Source of the DNA: Corynebacterium glucuronolyticum
Lineage (GTDB): Bacteria > Actinomycetota > Actinomycetes > Mycobacteriales > Mycobacteriaceae
DNA length: 43,272 nt
Assembly (NCBI GenBank): GCA_022772305.1
Contig: JALFAQ010000017.1
Location: forward strand, 1 to 43,272
Direction of reading: 5' to 3'
This document shows, one piece after another, positions 9,940 through 17,690 of this stretch. The position numbers and the translations under genes are program-made. Numbering within the stretch: position 1 is the first letter of the stretch; each line of letters starts with the position of its first letter. The notes under the pieces are model-generated. The model was not told where the DNA came from and did no database searches. It was given only the letters and a program-made list of their open reading frames with translations.

Positions 9940-10085
9940 CTCTTGGGCCCACCAGATTGTAATGTCAAGGACATCGCCATCCGGCTTGCACCTTCGACCG
10001 AGAGGGAGTTGATTCCTCCGAGCTTCCGATGCAGGGGCTTCGGTTCGTTTGGCGCAGAGTGGAAGGGGCATTCCCAACCCACAAA
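9940..10085 (-). promoter_or_regulatory. Putative ydaO-type (c-di-AMP) riboswitch in the nlpC leader
   Basis: On the minus strand the roughly 170-base leader between the inferred promoter and the GTG carries, in order, segments resembling the ydaO-yuaA core: CGAACC, then a small hairpin, GGAAGCTCGGAGGAATCAA (compare GGAGCnGGGGGAACCAA), TCGGTCGAAGG (compare GGGGUGAA), and near the end TGACATTAC followed by TCTGGTGGGC (compare GUCAGCUAACCUCGUAGGC). Alignment by eye is good in order and spacing but degenerate in places. This class is known upstream of NlpC/P60 and rpf genes in Actinobacteria and senses c-di-AMP, usually switching genes off when ligand is bound. No intrinsic terminator is visible between it and the start codon. 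Confidence 0.6.
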
Positions 10086-10102
10086 ACGCTTTGGTCTCAA
10101 TT

Positions 10103-10120
10103 AGGTTACAAAATGGTCAC
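10103..10120 (-). promoter_or_regulatory. MtrA-type direct repeat overlapping the nlpC promoter
   Basis: Minus-strand reading GTGAC-N6-GTAAC (10120 to 10105) is a two-part direct repeat fitting the MtrA pattern GTnAC-N6-GTnAC. It overlaps a -10-like TAACCT (10108-10103), which would start the leader near 10096. In C. glutamicum the response regulator MtrA is reported to control nlpC and mepA. A site on top of the -10 predicts repression. Confidence 0.5.
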
Positions 10121-10502
10121 AAACTAACGCAACCCAAAACGCCAAATACCCTAAATATTTCAGAGCCGCCATCCTCCCCCACACCATTCCCTTACCTAAT
10201 CACACATGCACCACGACCATCACACTTTTGTAATTATGCACTTTAAACAGGCTTTATAAGATTCTTTCCAGCGTCAGCCGGTTATAACAACAACACCAAT
10301 TTAGCATTGCTTGCATCACATTATTTGACTGGTGCGAGATATCACACACACCACGATTCTGTTTACATTTTCGTTACTTTTGGCGACATTCCACAGTTCT
10401 GAATCGGCGCGTCCGTTACCTGCGCACCTAAGGTTCGATGAGCGCAAATCTCTAGGCTCTATACCTTTAGATCTATACAACGTATATCTATTCAACGGCA
10501 AA
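10121..10502. other. Intergenic stretch upstream of nlpC and past the qcrB terminator
   Basis: About 380 AT-richer bases with no credible gene. A weak GlxR-like match, GGTGCGAGATATCACA (10331-10346), has one intact half-site. Several TATAA-like stretches occur (for example around 10250-10290), so distal nlpC promoters are possible. Confidence 0.5.
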
Positions 10503-10533
10503 GCCCCCGTCACACCTTGTGTGTGACGGGGGC
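10503..10533 (-). terminator. Terminator of the ctaE-qcrCAB operon
   Basis: The arms GCCCCCGTCACAC (10503-10515) and GTGTGACGGGGGC (10521-10533) form a perfect 13-bp stem with a 5-base loop, 49 bases past the qcrB stop. The T-run on the minus strand is short (TTT), but stem strength makes a terminator the best reading. Confidence 0.85.
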
Positions 10534-10581
10534 CTAGAAGCCTTAGTAGCGAACTACTGGCTGTGTGCCAAGCGCCTATGA

Positions 10582-12225
10582 CTACTTAGAGTCGCCACGG
10601 CGAAGAACGTTGCGGGAATCGCCTTCCTCGGCGGCCCGACGGTTGAGCTCTGTCAGAGTCTCAAATTTCTCGCGTTCGTTTGCTTCTTCGATCTCGTGTG
10701 CCTTAGCTGCGATCTCAGGCTTATCGGGCTTGAGCCAGCCACCGCGACCCGGACGACCGGAGTAGCCGAGGTGGTTCGCCTGCTTCGGCACCGTTGCACC
10801 CTGGTACTCGAGCGGAAGCTGGTGACCGTGCTCGTCGGTCGGTCCGATCGGCTGGTGCAGCTCAACGAATCCGCCCTCAGGAGTTTGGACAATAACGCCA
10901 GTCTCCACGCCGTGCTCCAGAACCTTGCGGTCGGAGCGCTGCAGGCCGATGCAGATACGGTACGTGACGAAGTAGATGATTGGAGGCAACACCACGAAGC
11001 CGATGCGACCGAACCAGGTCATGGCGTTCAGCGAAATCTGCGCGAAGTGTGCGAACAGATCGTTGGCACCAGACAGGGTCATAAGGAACCATGCGGCGAT
11101 GGCTACGACACCGAGGGAGGTACGAACCGGAACGTCACGCGGACGCTGCAGAATGTTGTGGTGTGCATCGTCGCCAGTAAAGGCCTTTTCAATCCAGGGG
11201 TATGCAAAGAGCACAACCACGAGGAGGCCAGCGACGAGGGCAACCCAGAACACGGCCGGAATGGTGTAGCGACCGAGGTACAGCTCCCAAGCCGGCATGA
11301 TACGAGCCAGACCATCAGTCCACAGCATGTAAATATCAGGCTGCGAGCCTGCGGACACCTGAGCCGGGTTGTACGGTCCAAGGTTCCAGATCGGGTTGAT
11401 AGTAAAGATACCGGCGAATAGGGCGAGAACCCCGAAGGTGAACAGGCCCATAGAGATTGCCTTGGTACCGAACACCGGGAGAATACGAACGCCGATAACG
11501 TTGTTCTCGGTGCGGCCGGGGCCCGGGTACTGCGTGTGCTTCTGGAACCAAACCAGTGCAACGTGAGCCGCGATCAGGGCAAGGATGATGCCCGGGACGA
11601 GGAGCACGTGTGCAATGTAGAAGCGGTCCAGCATGAGGTCGGACGGGAAGTCGCCACCAAAGATGAACCAGTGCGTCCACGTACCGATGATCGGCAGGGA
11701 CAGGATAATCGCGGACATGATTCGCAGACCAACACCGGAAAGCAGGTCGTCCGGAAGGGAGTAACCCATGAAGCCCTCAACCATGCAGAGGAGCAGCAGG
11801 GTGACACCGATGAGCCAGTTGGCTTCACGCGGACGGCGGAATGCACCGGTAAAGAAGATGCGGAACATGTGGACGAAGATGGCAACGCTGAAGAGCAGTG
11901 CTGCCCAGTGGTGCATCTGGCGAATGAACAGACCACCACGAACCTCGAAGGAGAGATTCAAGGCCGTCTCGTAGGCGCGAGACATCTCAACGCCGTTGAG
12001 CGGGGCGTAAGCACCATCGTAGATAACCTTCGTAATGGAAGGATCGAAGAACAGTGCCAAGTAAATACCGGTCAGCAACAGCACGATGAAGGCATACAGT
12101 GCGATCTCACCGAGCATGAAGGACCAGTGGGTGGGGAACACCTTATTGATGTTCGTCCGAATGAAACCTGCGGCACCGTAGCGTTCGTCGACGGCGCGCG
12201 CACGGGTAGCTAGCTTGTTACTCAT
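10582..12225 (-). CDS. qcrB: Cytochrome bc1 complex cytochrome b subunit QcrB
   Basis: A 547-residue membrane protein, the quinol-oxidising cytochrome b of complex III in the bc1-aa3 supercomplex. Eight or more transmembrane helices are visible. Heme-ligand histidines lie in [20 protein letters not shown] and in the helix pair around [19 protein letters not shown]; the Qo-region PVFG follows at about 260. A hydrophilic C-terminal tail of over 100 residues is typical of actinobacterial QcrB. The ATG at 12225 overlaps the qcrA stop by 4 bases (ATGA), so translation is coupled. It is the last gene of the ctaE-qcrC-qcrA-qcrB operon. Confidence 0.96.
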   Translation of the reverse strand: MSNKLATRARAVDERYGAAGFIRTNINKVFPTHWSFMLGEIALYAFIVLLLTGIYLALFFDPSITKVIYDGAYAPLNGVEMSRAYETALNLSFEVRGGLFIRQMHHWAALLFSVAIFVHMFRIFFTGAFRRPREANWLIGVTLLLLCMVEGFMGYSLPDDLLSGVGLRIMSAIILSLPIIGTWTHWFIFGGDFPSDLMLDRFYIAHVLLVPGIILALIAAHVALVWFQKHTQYPGPGRTENNVIGVRILPVFGTKAISMGLFTFGVLALFAGIFTINPIWNLGPYNPAQVSAGSQPDIYMLWTDGLARIMPAWELYLGRYTIPAVFWVALVAGLLVVVLFAYPWIEKAFTGDDAHHNILQRPRDVPVRTSLGVVAIAAWFLMTLSGANDLFAHFAQISLNAMTWFGRIGFVVLPPIIYFVTYRICIGLQRSDRKVLEHGVETGVIVQTPEGGFVELHQPIGPTDEHGHQLPLEYQGATVPKQANHLGYSGRPGRGGWLKPDKPEIAAKAHEIEEANEREKFETLTELNRRAAEEGDSRNVLRRGDSK

Positions 12226-13433
12226 GACTCACGCTCCCAGAAGGCCGGGCCTACCGGCTCGCTGAAGTTCCTCGTAGCAACGAGGTAGCCTTCCTCGTCC
12301 ACCGTGATCGGCAGCTGAGGCAGGGCACGTGCGGCGGGGCCGAAGACCGGCTTGCCATAGTGCAAGGCATCGAATTGTGACTGGTGGCACGGGCACAGGA
12401 TGCGGTTGGTTTGAGCCTCGTACAGAGACGTCGGGCAACCAATGTGCGTGCAGATCTTGGAGTAGGCGTAGTAATCGCCGAAGTGGTAATCCTCCTGCCC
12501 CTCGCGCTCAACGACGCGGTTGGCATCCTCACTGCGGAGGCGGATCAGCATGACGGCGTTGCGCGGACCGTGGATGGAGTGCATATGCTGCTCGTAAACA
12601 TCCTTGGTCTTGTCACCGTGGCGGATGACATCTTCAGGCAGAAGCGGGAAGACCGTCTCCATGCCACCTGCGGCGAGGTCCTCGGGGCGGACGCGAACGA
12701 GTCGGGCAAGACCATTGGTGTGGTAGTGACCGTGCTCATCCTTCTCTGCTGCGATGCCGGTATCGCGAGCGAGGTAGAGCTTTTCAACCTCGGGGGTGTC
12801 GAGCAGGGACCAACCGGAGGTCCACAGCGTGCCGTCACCCTGGATACCGAGCTTGCCGGGCCGCCACGGGTCCTTGATCATGCCGCCCAGGGGGGCAATG
12901 ATGGAGATACCTGCGAGGACAGCACCGGTGCCGAACAGGCCCTTGAGCACCTTGCGGCGTCCGAGGGAAGAGGTCTCCCACGAATCGTTAAGCAAGGCGG
13001 TCAGTGTGCGCTGGTCAACCTCATCCGACGGGCCGTCGTGGCGCTCCTGCACCGCAATCTCCTCGGGGATGAAGCGCTTGATGTACAGCGCGGTGGCAAT
13101 TGCCAAAGAGATGATGGAAAGACCCATCGTCACGCCGAGCATCGGCGTGTACATGGTGTACCAACCCAGACCCTCCTGGCCCAGGCCCTTGTACTCCCAC
13201 GGCCAGAAGAGGTAAATAGCGAGGAAGGCAAGCGCGCAGATAATGCCGAGCACGAGCCAGAAACCGACGAGACGGGAAGCACGCTTTTCAGCCGGATCGT
13301 TCGGAATCGCGAAGCGCTCCTTGCGGTAGGCAATGGTAACGCCATCCATCTCCGTGCCGAGGCGGGCGAGGTCTTCCTGCGACATGTTCTTCAGTTCCTC
13401 GGAACTGTACTGATTACTTACTGTGTGGCTCAT
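12222..13433 (-). CDS. qcrA: Cytochrome bc1 complex Rieske iron-sulfur subunit QcrA
   Basis: A 403-residue Rieske protein that carries electrons from quinol to cytochrome c1. The two cluster-binding boxes are CTHIGCP and CPCHQS near residues 310-345, two Cys and two His. Actinobacterial QcrA has three transmembrane helices instead of one, and these are visible: [20 protein letters not shown], a second around [19 protein letters not shown], and a third near [18 protein letters not shown]. The ATG at 13433 gives [18 protein letters not shown] and overlaps the qcrC stop by 4 bases. An in-frame upstream start at 13490 would lie inside qcrC and is rejected. Confidence 0.95.
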   Translation of the reverse strand: MSHTVSNQYSSEELKNMSQEDLARLGTEMDGVTIAYRKERFAIPNDPAEKRASRLVGFWLVLGIICALAFLAIYLFWPWEYKGLGQEGLGWYTMYTPMLGVTMGLSIISLAIATALYIKRFIPEEIAVQERHDGPSDEVDQRTLTALLNDSWETSSLGRRKVLKGLFGTGAVLAGISIIAPLGGMIKDPWRPGKLGIQGDGTLWTSGWSLLDTPEVEKLYLARDTGIAAEKDEHGHYHTNGLARLVRVRPEDLAAGGMETVFPLLPEDVIRHGDKTKDVYEQHMHSIHGPRNAVMLIRLRSEDANRVVEREGQEDYHFGDYYAYSKICTHIGCPTSLYEAQTNRILCPCHQSQFDALHYGKPVFGPAARALPQLPITVDEEGYLVATRNFSEPVGPAFWERES

Positions 13434-14314
13434 GAGCGGCTTCCAATCCACATCGTGAAGCAGACAAGGACGGTAATGCCGACGATCCACATCATCATGC
13501 CCTCAGTCACGGGGCCGAGACCACCGATGGACCAACCGCCGGGATTCGGCGTTTCCTTAGCTGACTTAATGTAAGCGATGATGTCCTTCTTCTCGTTCTC
13601 GCTCAGCTGGCGATCGGAGAACTTGGGCATGTTCTGCGGACCGGTCAGCATTGCCTGGTAGAGCTCCTGCTCGTTGGCAGGGTCAAGACCGGGAGCGTAC
13701 TTACCGGAGGAAAGCGCTCCGCCACGACCAGTGAAGTTGTGGCAGGACGCACAGTTCATACGGAACAGTTCAGAACCGCGAGCGACATCCTCGGGGTGAA
13801 TCTCACCGTCAACGGTCGATGCGCCACGAAGGGACTCCATAGCGATTGAACCGTCTTCGTTCCGCTTCAGTTCGGGGCCGCCACCATTGGCGGCAACGAA
13901 AGCGGCGAGGGCCATCGTTTGCGATTCGTTAAATTTAGCGGGCTTGCGGGCTGCCTGTGCCTCGTTGCGGAGCATCGGCATGCGGCCGGAGTGAACCTGG
14001 AAGTAGGTTGCACCCTCGCCAACACCGATCAGTGAAGGTCCGCGATCCGCGACACCCTGGAGGTTGGCGCCGTGGCAGTACACACAAGTCGTCTCGTAGA
14101 GGGACTTGCCTTCTACGATGAGCGCCTGCGTATCCTGCTGCGCGGTGGCAACCTGAGCATCGGGGGTCAGGGCACTAGCCAGCAAACCAGCGCTGGAGAG
14201 ACCGACGGTGAGGGCAAGTCCGCCAGCGGCGGTGCGCCTCATCTTCCGACGGCCCCGTACCTTTTTCGCCTTCTCGGCAGCTGCCGTGTCGGCGTTACGT
14301 GGTGTGGTATCCAT
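13430..14314 (-). CDS. qcrC: Diheme cytochrome c subunit of the bc1 complex QcrC
   Basis: A 294-residue cytochrome cc with two CXXCH heme sites, CVYCH (about residue 77) and CASCH (about 180). This is the actinobacterial arrangement in which QcrC replaces soluble cytochrome c and passes electrons directly to CtaC of the aa3 oxidase. A basic N-terminus ([11 protein letters not shown]) and hydrophobic stretch form a signal/anchor, and a C-terminal membrane helix ([19 protein letters not shown]) anchors the protein. Two adjacent ATGs at 14317 and 14314 follow AAGGG; I chose 14314 for better spacing. Frames further upstream would run into the intergenic region. Confidence 0.95.
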   Translation of the reverse strand: MDTTPRNADTAAAEKAKKVRGRRKMRRTAAGGLALTVGLSSAGLLASALTPDAQVATAQQDTQALIVEGKSLYETTCVYCHGANLQGVADRGPSLIGVGEGATYFQVHSGRMPMLRNEAQAARKPAKFNESQTMALAAFVAANGGGPELKRNEDGSIAMESLRGASTVDGEIHPEDVARGSELFRMNCASCHNFTGRGGALSSGKYAPGLDPANEQELYQAMLTGPQNMPKFSDRQLSENEKKDIIAYIKSAKETPNPGGWSIGGLGPVTEGMMMWIVGITVLVCFTMWIGSRS

Positions 14315-14413
14315 CATTTCCCTTTTAACTCGTATGGAAAGTGAATGGCTGTAGGCCGAAATCGCGCCTTCGGACGAGCACGTCACCCGAAGACCTCTAA
14401 CGACCAGTACGGC

Positions 14414-15028
14414 CTACTGAATGAAGTAAATAGTGGTGAACAGACCGATCCAAACAACGTCAACGAAGTGCCAGTAGTAGGACACCACCATTGCGGCTGT
14501 TGCCTGAGCCGGAGTGAACTTGGCTAGCGATACGCGGGTAAGAACCACGACGAACGCAAGAACGCCGGCCAACACGTGAGCTGCGTGGAAGCCCGTGGTG
14601 ATGAAGAACACCGAGCCGTAAACGCTGCTCTGAATGGTCAGGCCGTGGCCAACGAGCGTTATGTACTCCGTCGTCTGACCGGCAAGGAAGATCGCTCCCA
14701 TGATGGTCGAGAGGAGGTACCAACGACGGAGGCCAAAGACGTCTCCACGTTCAGCGGCAAACACGCCCATCTGTGCGGTGAACGAACTTGCCACCAGGAT
14801 GACCGTGATTGTCAGGGCAAACGGCACGTTCAAGTGAGCCGGGCCGTACTCCCATGTACCGCTCTTAAGGCCGTTTGCTCGCGAGACGAAGTACATCGCG
14901 AACAAACCAGCAAAGAACATTAACTCTTGAGACAGGAACACAACGGTGCCGACGCTGACCATATTCGGACGGTTCAGCGCCGCAACACGCCGTGGTGCTG
15001 CCGTATTATTTCCAACTGCGCTTGTCAC
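14414..15028 (-). CDS. ctaE: Cytochrome c oxidase (aa3) subunit III CtaE
   Basis: About 204 residues with five transmembrane helices; no cofactor ligands are expected in subunit III. Family segments [20 protein letters not shown] and [20 protein letters not shown] are present, the second with the conserved HAxHVLxG pattern. I chose the GTG at 15028 because corynebacterial CtaE begins MTSAVGN; an ATG at 15034 would add two residues. Neither start has a ribosome binding site, and TACTAT lies just upstream, so the transcript may be nearly leaderless. First gene of the qcrCAB operon, with qcrC 99 bases downstream. Confidence 0.93.
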   Translation of the reverse strand: MTSAVGNNTAAPRRVAALNRPNMVSVGTVVFLSQELMFFAGLFAMYFVSRANGLKSGTWEYGPAHLNVPFALTITVILVASSFTAQMGVFAAERGDVFGLRRWYLLSTIMGAIFLAGQTTEYITLVGHGLTIQSSVYGSVFFITTGFHAAHVLAGVLAFVVVLTRVSLAKFTPAQATAAMVVSYYWHFVDVVWIGLFTTIYFIQ

Positions 15029-15299
15029 AACCATTAGTATTGTCGATTCTCACCCCTAATTCGACCTGCTCCACCCTCCCCCACAGGCCTAATCACAACG
15101 AAAGTTGCATGCCCGTTTGATCGGCAATCCCCCACCCGTTTTTAAGTTTCGTCTGGGAACTTTTTTCGTGGTTTCGCAAAGCTTTCATTCGCCCAGCTAA
15201 AAGCATCGCCGACGTTTCAACTCGCTTCCCTTAGTTTCTAGCTAGCCCAGTTTGTTCAGCACACCCACGCAAAACACCAATCTTTTTTGGCTAATATGA

Positions 15300-15315
15300 T
15301 GTGATATTTCTCACA
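15300..15315 (-). promoter_or_regulatory. GlxR (CRP-type) binding site upstream of ctaE-qcrCAB
   Basis: TGTGA-TATTTC-TCACA matches the consensus TGTGA-N6-TCACA at all ten defined positions. It is intergenic and upstream of the bc1-aa3 operon. GlxR is the cAMP-dependent global regulator of corynebacteria, and respiration genes are among its reported targets. Confidence 0.8.
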
Positions 15316-15458
15316 GTGTCTTTTTGCGCCATTTTCCGCATCTCAAACTTTCGTTTACCCTACACTTACCAGGCGTTTTCCCCGCTAGTTCCACCCACTT
15401 TACCCCCATAGAAAATAATTCCGGGGCACGGGAACTATTTCGCTTTACACACGACAAC

Positions 15459-15479
15459 GCCCCCGCCGAGGGCGGGGGC
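15459..15479 (-). terminator. Terminator downstream of ctaF
   Basis: The arms GCCCCCGCC (15459-15467) and GGCGGGGGC (15471-15479) with loop GAG form a 9-bp GC stem 60 bases past the ctaF stop. The following T-tract on the minus strand is weak (GTTGTCG). Confidence 0.7.
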
Positions 15480-15538
15480 TTGAAACCTAAGGAGTTCATC
15501 CGCTGACGCGGACAGTACCTAGCTCACGCTAACAGGCA

Positions 15539-15970
15539 CTAGTGGCTTTCCTTCGGAATGCCGTACTGCAGGTTGAGCTTGAATGTCGTGAAGATGAGAA
15601 GCACGGCACCCAGAACAATGAGCCAGTAGTGCATGTAGATAATGCCCAGACCAAGCACGAGGATCGAACCGGACATTGCGATCGGCCAAATGGAGCTCGT
15701 CGAGAAGAAGCCGTAGGTACCGGCTCCGTCCTCGATCTCTGCATCCTCCCAATCCTCCGGGAGAACGTCCTGACGAGCCTCGGTGAAGTGAAAGTAGGCG
15801 CCGAGCATGAGGGTCATCAGTGCGGAGACGACGAGTGCCGTACCGCCGGCCCATTCGATGCCCGTGTGGTAACCAGCATCCTCAACGTATTTCACAGCGA
15901 ACAAGTAGATGAGGGCCATGACCACAAGGAAGATGGTCAATCCGTAGAAAATTTTTGCTGTACTCTTCAT
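15539..15970 (-). CDS. ctaF: Cytochrome c oxidase (aa3) subunit IV CtaF
   Basis: A 143-residue integral membrane protein with four predicted helices, including [20 protein letters not shown] at the N-terminus, a second helix around [21 protein letters not shown], and two C-terminal helices. It matches the actinobacterial subunit IV that completes the aa3 oxidase. The ATG at 15970 lies 19 bases beyond the ctaC stop, with an AGAAGGG-like site between, so ctaC-ctaF form one operon as in C. glutamicum. Confidence 0.92.
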   Translation of the reverse strand: MKSTAKIFYGLTIFLVVMALIYLFAVKYVEDAGYHTGIEWAGGTALVVSALMTLMLGAYFHFTEARQDVLPEDWEDAEIEDGAGTYGFFSTSSIWPIAMSGSILVLGLGIIYMHYWLIVLGAVLLIFTTFKLNLQYGIPKESH

Positions 15971-15989
15971 TGTCTTCTACTACCCTTTC

Positions 15990-17129
15990 TTATTTGCTTG
16001 CCGCGTAGTCGAAGGTGTTGTCACCATCACGGGTTCCGTCACGCTCGGTGAGGAACGGGTGGGTGCTGGTGGCGTAGGGAGCCTCGCCGATAGCCTCGAG
16101 AGCCTCAGAGTTCGGAGCCTCGGGGTTATCGTTACGGAACTTCAGGTAGTCACGGAACTTATCCGGGGTCACAACGCGAACCTCGAAGTTCATCATGGCG
16201 TGGTAGGTACCGCACATCTCGGCGCAGCGACCAACGAAAGCACCTTCTTCTTCAATCTCTTCGATCTGGAAGCGGTTGTTGGAGTTGCTAGCCTCCGGGT
16301 TGGCGTAGACGTCGCGCTTGAAGAGGAACTCCGGTACCCAGAAGGAGTGGGAGACATCTGCGGAAGCGAGGCGGAACTCAACCGGGGTCCGGCTCGGAAC
16401 GACGAGAACCGGAACCTCGTTGGAGCTACCCTTGGTCTCAATCTGGTTGTAGTGGAGGTAGGAACGGTCATCACGGGACTTACCGTGAACCGGGCCACCC
16501 CACTGGTATTCCTCACCGTTGGGGAGGTGCTTCGTCTTGATGTCGCCGTTAGCATCACGCTCGTAGGCGGAAGACTCAGCAGCCTTGGTTGCTTCCTCGT
16601 CGGTGCCAACGTAATCCTGGCCCGTCGGGGACAGCTCTGCGGCGACGTTGGCGTAGCCGAACTTCCAGTTCCACTGGAAGCCGGTGACATCAACCGTCAC
16701 CTTCGGGTTCTTGTCCAGGGCGTTAACCTGATCCTGAGCCTGAACCGTGAAGAAGAACAACACGGACACAATAGTGATCGGGATAATCGTGAGCACGATC
16801 TCCAGCGGGATATTGTACTGCAGCTGCTTCGGGAGCTCGCCCTTGCCAGCCTTCTTAGCGCGTTTGGCGGTGTTGAAGAAAACGTTCCACAGCATCAGTG
16901 CCCACATGATGATGCCGATGGTCCAGGCGGTTACCCAAACCCAGACCCAGAAGTTACCAACAGAAGTTGCCTCCGGCGTGATGCCTTCCGGCCAGCCCAT
17001 GCGCAGGAACTTGCCCACAGCGCCGCCAGGAGGAGTTACATCACAGCCAGCGAGCGCAAAGCCGCTGGCACCAAGCATTCCAGCCAGCAGAATATTGCGG
17101 CCAAAACCGCGCTTCTTTCGCTGTTCCAC
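15990..17129 (-). CDS. ctaC: Cytochrome c oxidase (aa3) subunit II CtaC
   Basis: A 379-residue lipoprotein carrying the CuA centre that receives electrons from QcrC. The signal peptide ends in a lipobox, FALAGC, so Cys is probably lipidated. Two transmembrane helices follow (one around VWVWVTAWTIGIIMWALML, one around IVLTIIPITIVSVLFFFTV), then the cupredoxin domain with CuA ligands in DVSHSFWVPEF and GRCAEMCGTYHAMMNF. The insertion around 165-215 typical of actinobacterial CtaC is present. I chose GTG 17129 because corynebacterial CtaC begins MEQ..KRG and AGGAAGG lies about 9 bases upstream; the frame from 17153 adds eight unsupported residues. Confidence 0.95.
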   Translation of the reverse strand: MEQRKKRGFGRNILLAGMLGASGFALAGCDVTPPGGAVGKFLRMGWPEGITPEATSVGNFWVWVWVTAWTIGIIMWALMLWNVFFNTAKRAKKAGKGELPKQLQYNIPLEIVLTIIPITIVSVLFFFTVQAQDQVNALDKNPKVTVDVTGFQWNWKFGYANVAAELSPTGQDYVGTDEEATKAAESSAYERDANGDIKTKHLPNGEEYQWGGPVHGKSRDDRSYLHYNQIETKGSSNEVPVLVVPSRTPVEFRLASADVSHSFWVPEFLFKRDVYANPEASNSNNRFQIEEIEEEGAFVGRCAEMCGTYHAMMNFEVRVVTPDKFRDYLKFRNDNPEAPNSEALEAIGEAPYATSTHPFLTERDGTRDGDNTFDYAASK

Positions 17130-17327
17130 GTGTGTCTGCCTTCCTATGTACAAAAACTCATAGAACTCTCAAAGGTTCATTTCTATCTATGCAGCGTATC
17201 GCAAACAGCAAGAGAATCCATACCGTTTACTGGGTTGATTCCCCATCAATCGAAAGTACGTTTTCGCTCTTCACGGACCACGTCCCTGCGGGTTTACAAC
17301 CCGTGATCACAATCCCCACACCCGTAG

Positions 17328-17343
17328 CGTGAGCCAGGTCACA
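17328..17343 (-). promoter_or_regulatory. GlxR (CRP-type) binding site upstream of ctaC-ctaF
   Basis: CGTGA-GCCAGG-TCACA matches TGTGA-N6-TCACA at nine of ten defined positions. It lies 199 bases upstream of ctaC and could also act on the divergent asnB. Confidence 0.65.
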
Positions 17344-17373
17344 AATGTCTCGCCGATCGTCTACCCATGAACG

Positions 17374-17411
17374 GGTGTAACCCAAAGGTTGAAGGTGTAG
17401 CCCCAAGGTTG
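17374..17411. repeat. Paired 18-base direct repeats upstream of asnB
   Basis: GGTGTAACCCAAAGGTTG (17374-17391) and GGTGTAGCCCCAAGGTTG (17394-17411) match at 16 of 18 positions with a 20-base period, close to two helical turns. A short inverted repeat, GTTGGT with ACCAAC, follows at once (17409-17427). The arrangement looks like tandem operators for an unknown regulator. Confidence 0.55.
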
Positions 17412-17690
17412 GTTTTCGCTACCAACAGGCCTTTTTTACCCCACCCCTCCCCCACATTCCGGAAACCCATCCGACCGTTTTCCACTTCCGGTATTCCTCC
17501 CTCCGACATCGTTAGAGCCGTTGATGGAGGGAAGATATAAAAGGTATCAGGTGGCGGGTAGACTTGGCCTACAGTTCGTCGGCAGGCTCAACGTCGTTTG
17601 CCGCGTTGCGCCCGGTCTCCCAGACTATCTGGCGATGACACCGGTGCGCGTACCAAGCTTTGATCAGTTGTTAAAGGAGATCTCAACCGC

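Larger units (their letters stand above)
15029..15538. other. Regulatory intergenic region upstream of ctaE
   Basis: About 510 bases with no supported gene. It contains the ctaF terminator (15459-15479), a perfect CRP/GlxR palindrome (15300-15315) and about 270 bases between that site and ctaE, presumably holding the operon promoter and a leader. Confidence 0.6.
17130..17690. other. Divergent regulatory region between ctaC and asnB
   Basis: About 560 bases with no supported gene. It contains a GlxR-type site (17328-17343), a pair of 18-base direct repeats (17374-17411), a TATAAA-type -10 candidate near 17537 and about 140 bases of probable asnB leader. Confidence 0.6.

Noticed and set aside
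9921..10100. N-terminal extension of the short NlpC/P60 protein
   Set aside because: It would bury the signal peptide and translate the structured leader; GTG 9920 has a proper ribosome binding site.
16059..17306. Plus-strand open frame opposite ctaC
   Set aside because: Shadow of ctaC; the translated sequence shows no domain and runs into the regulatory region.
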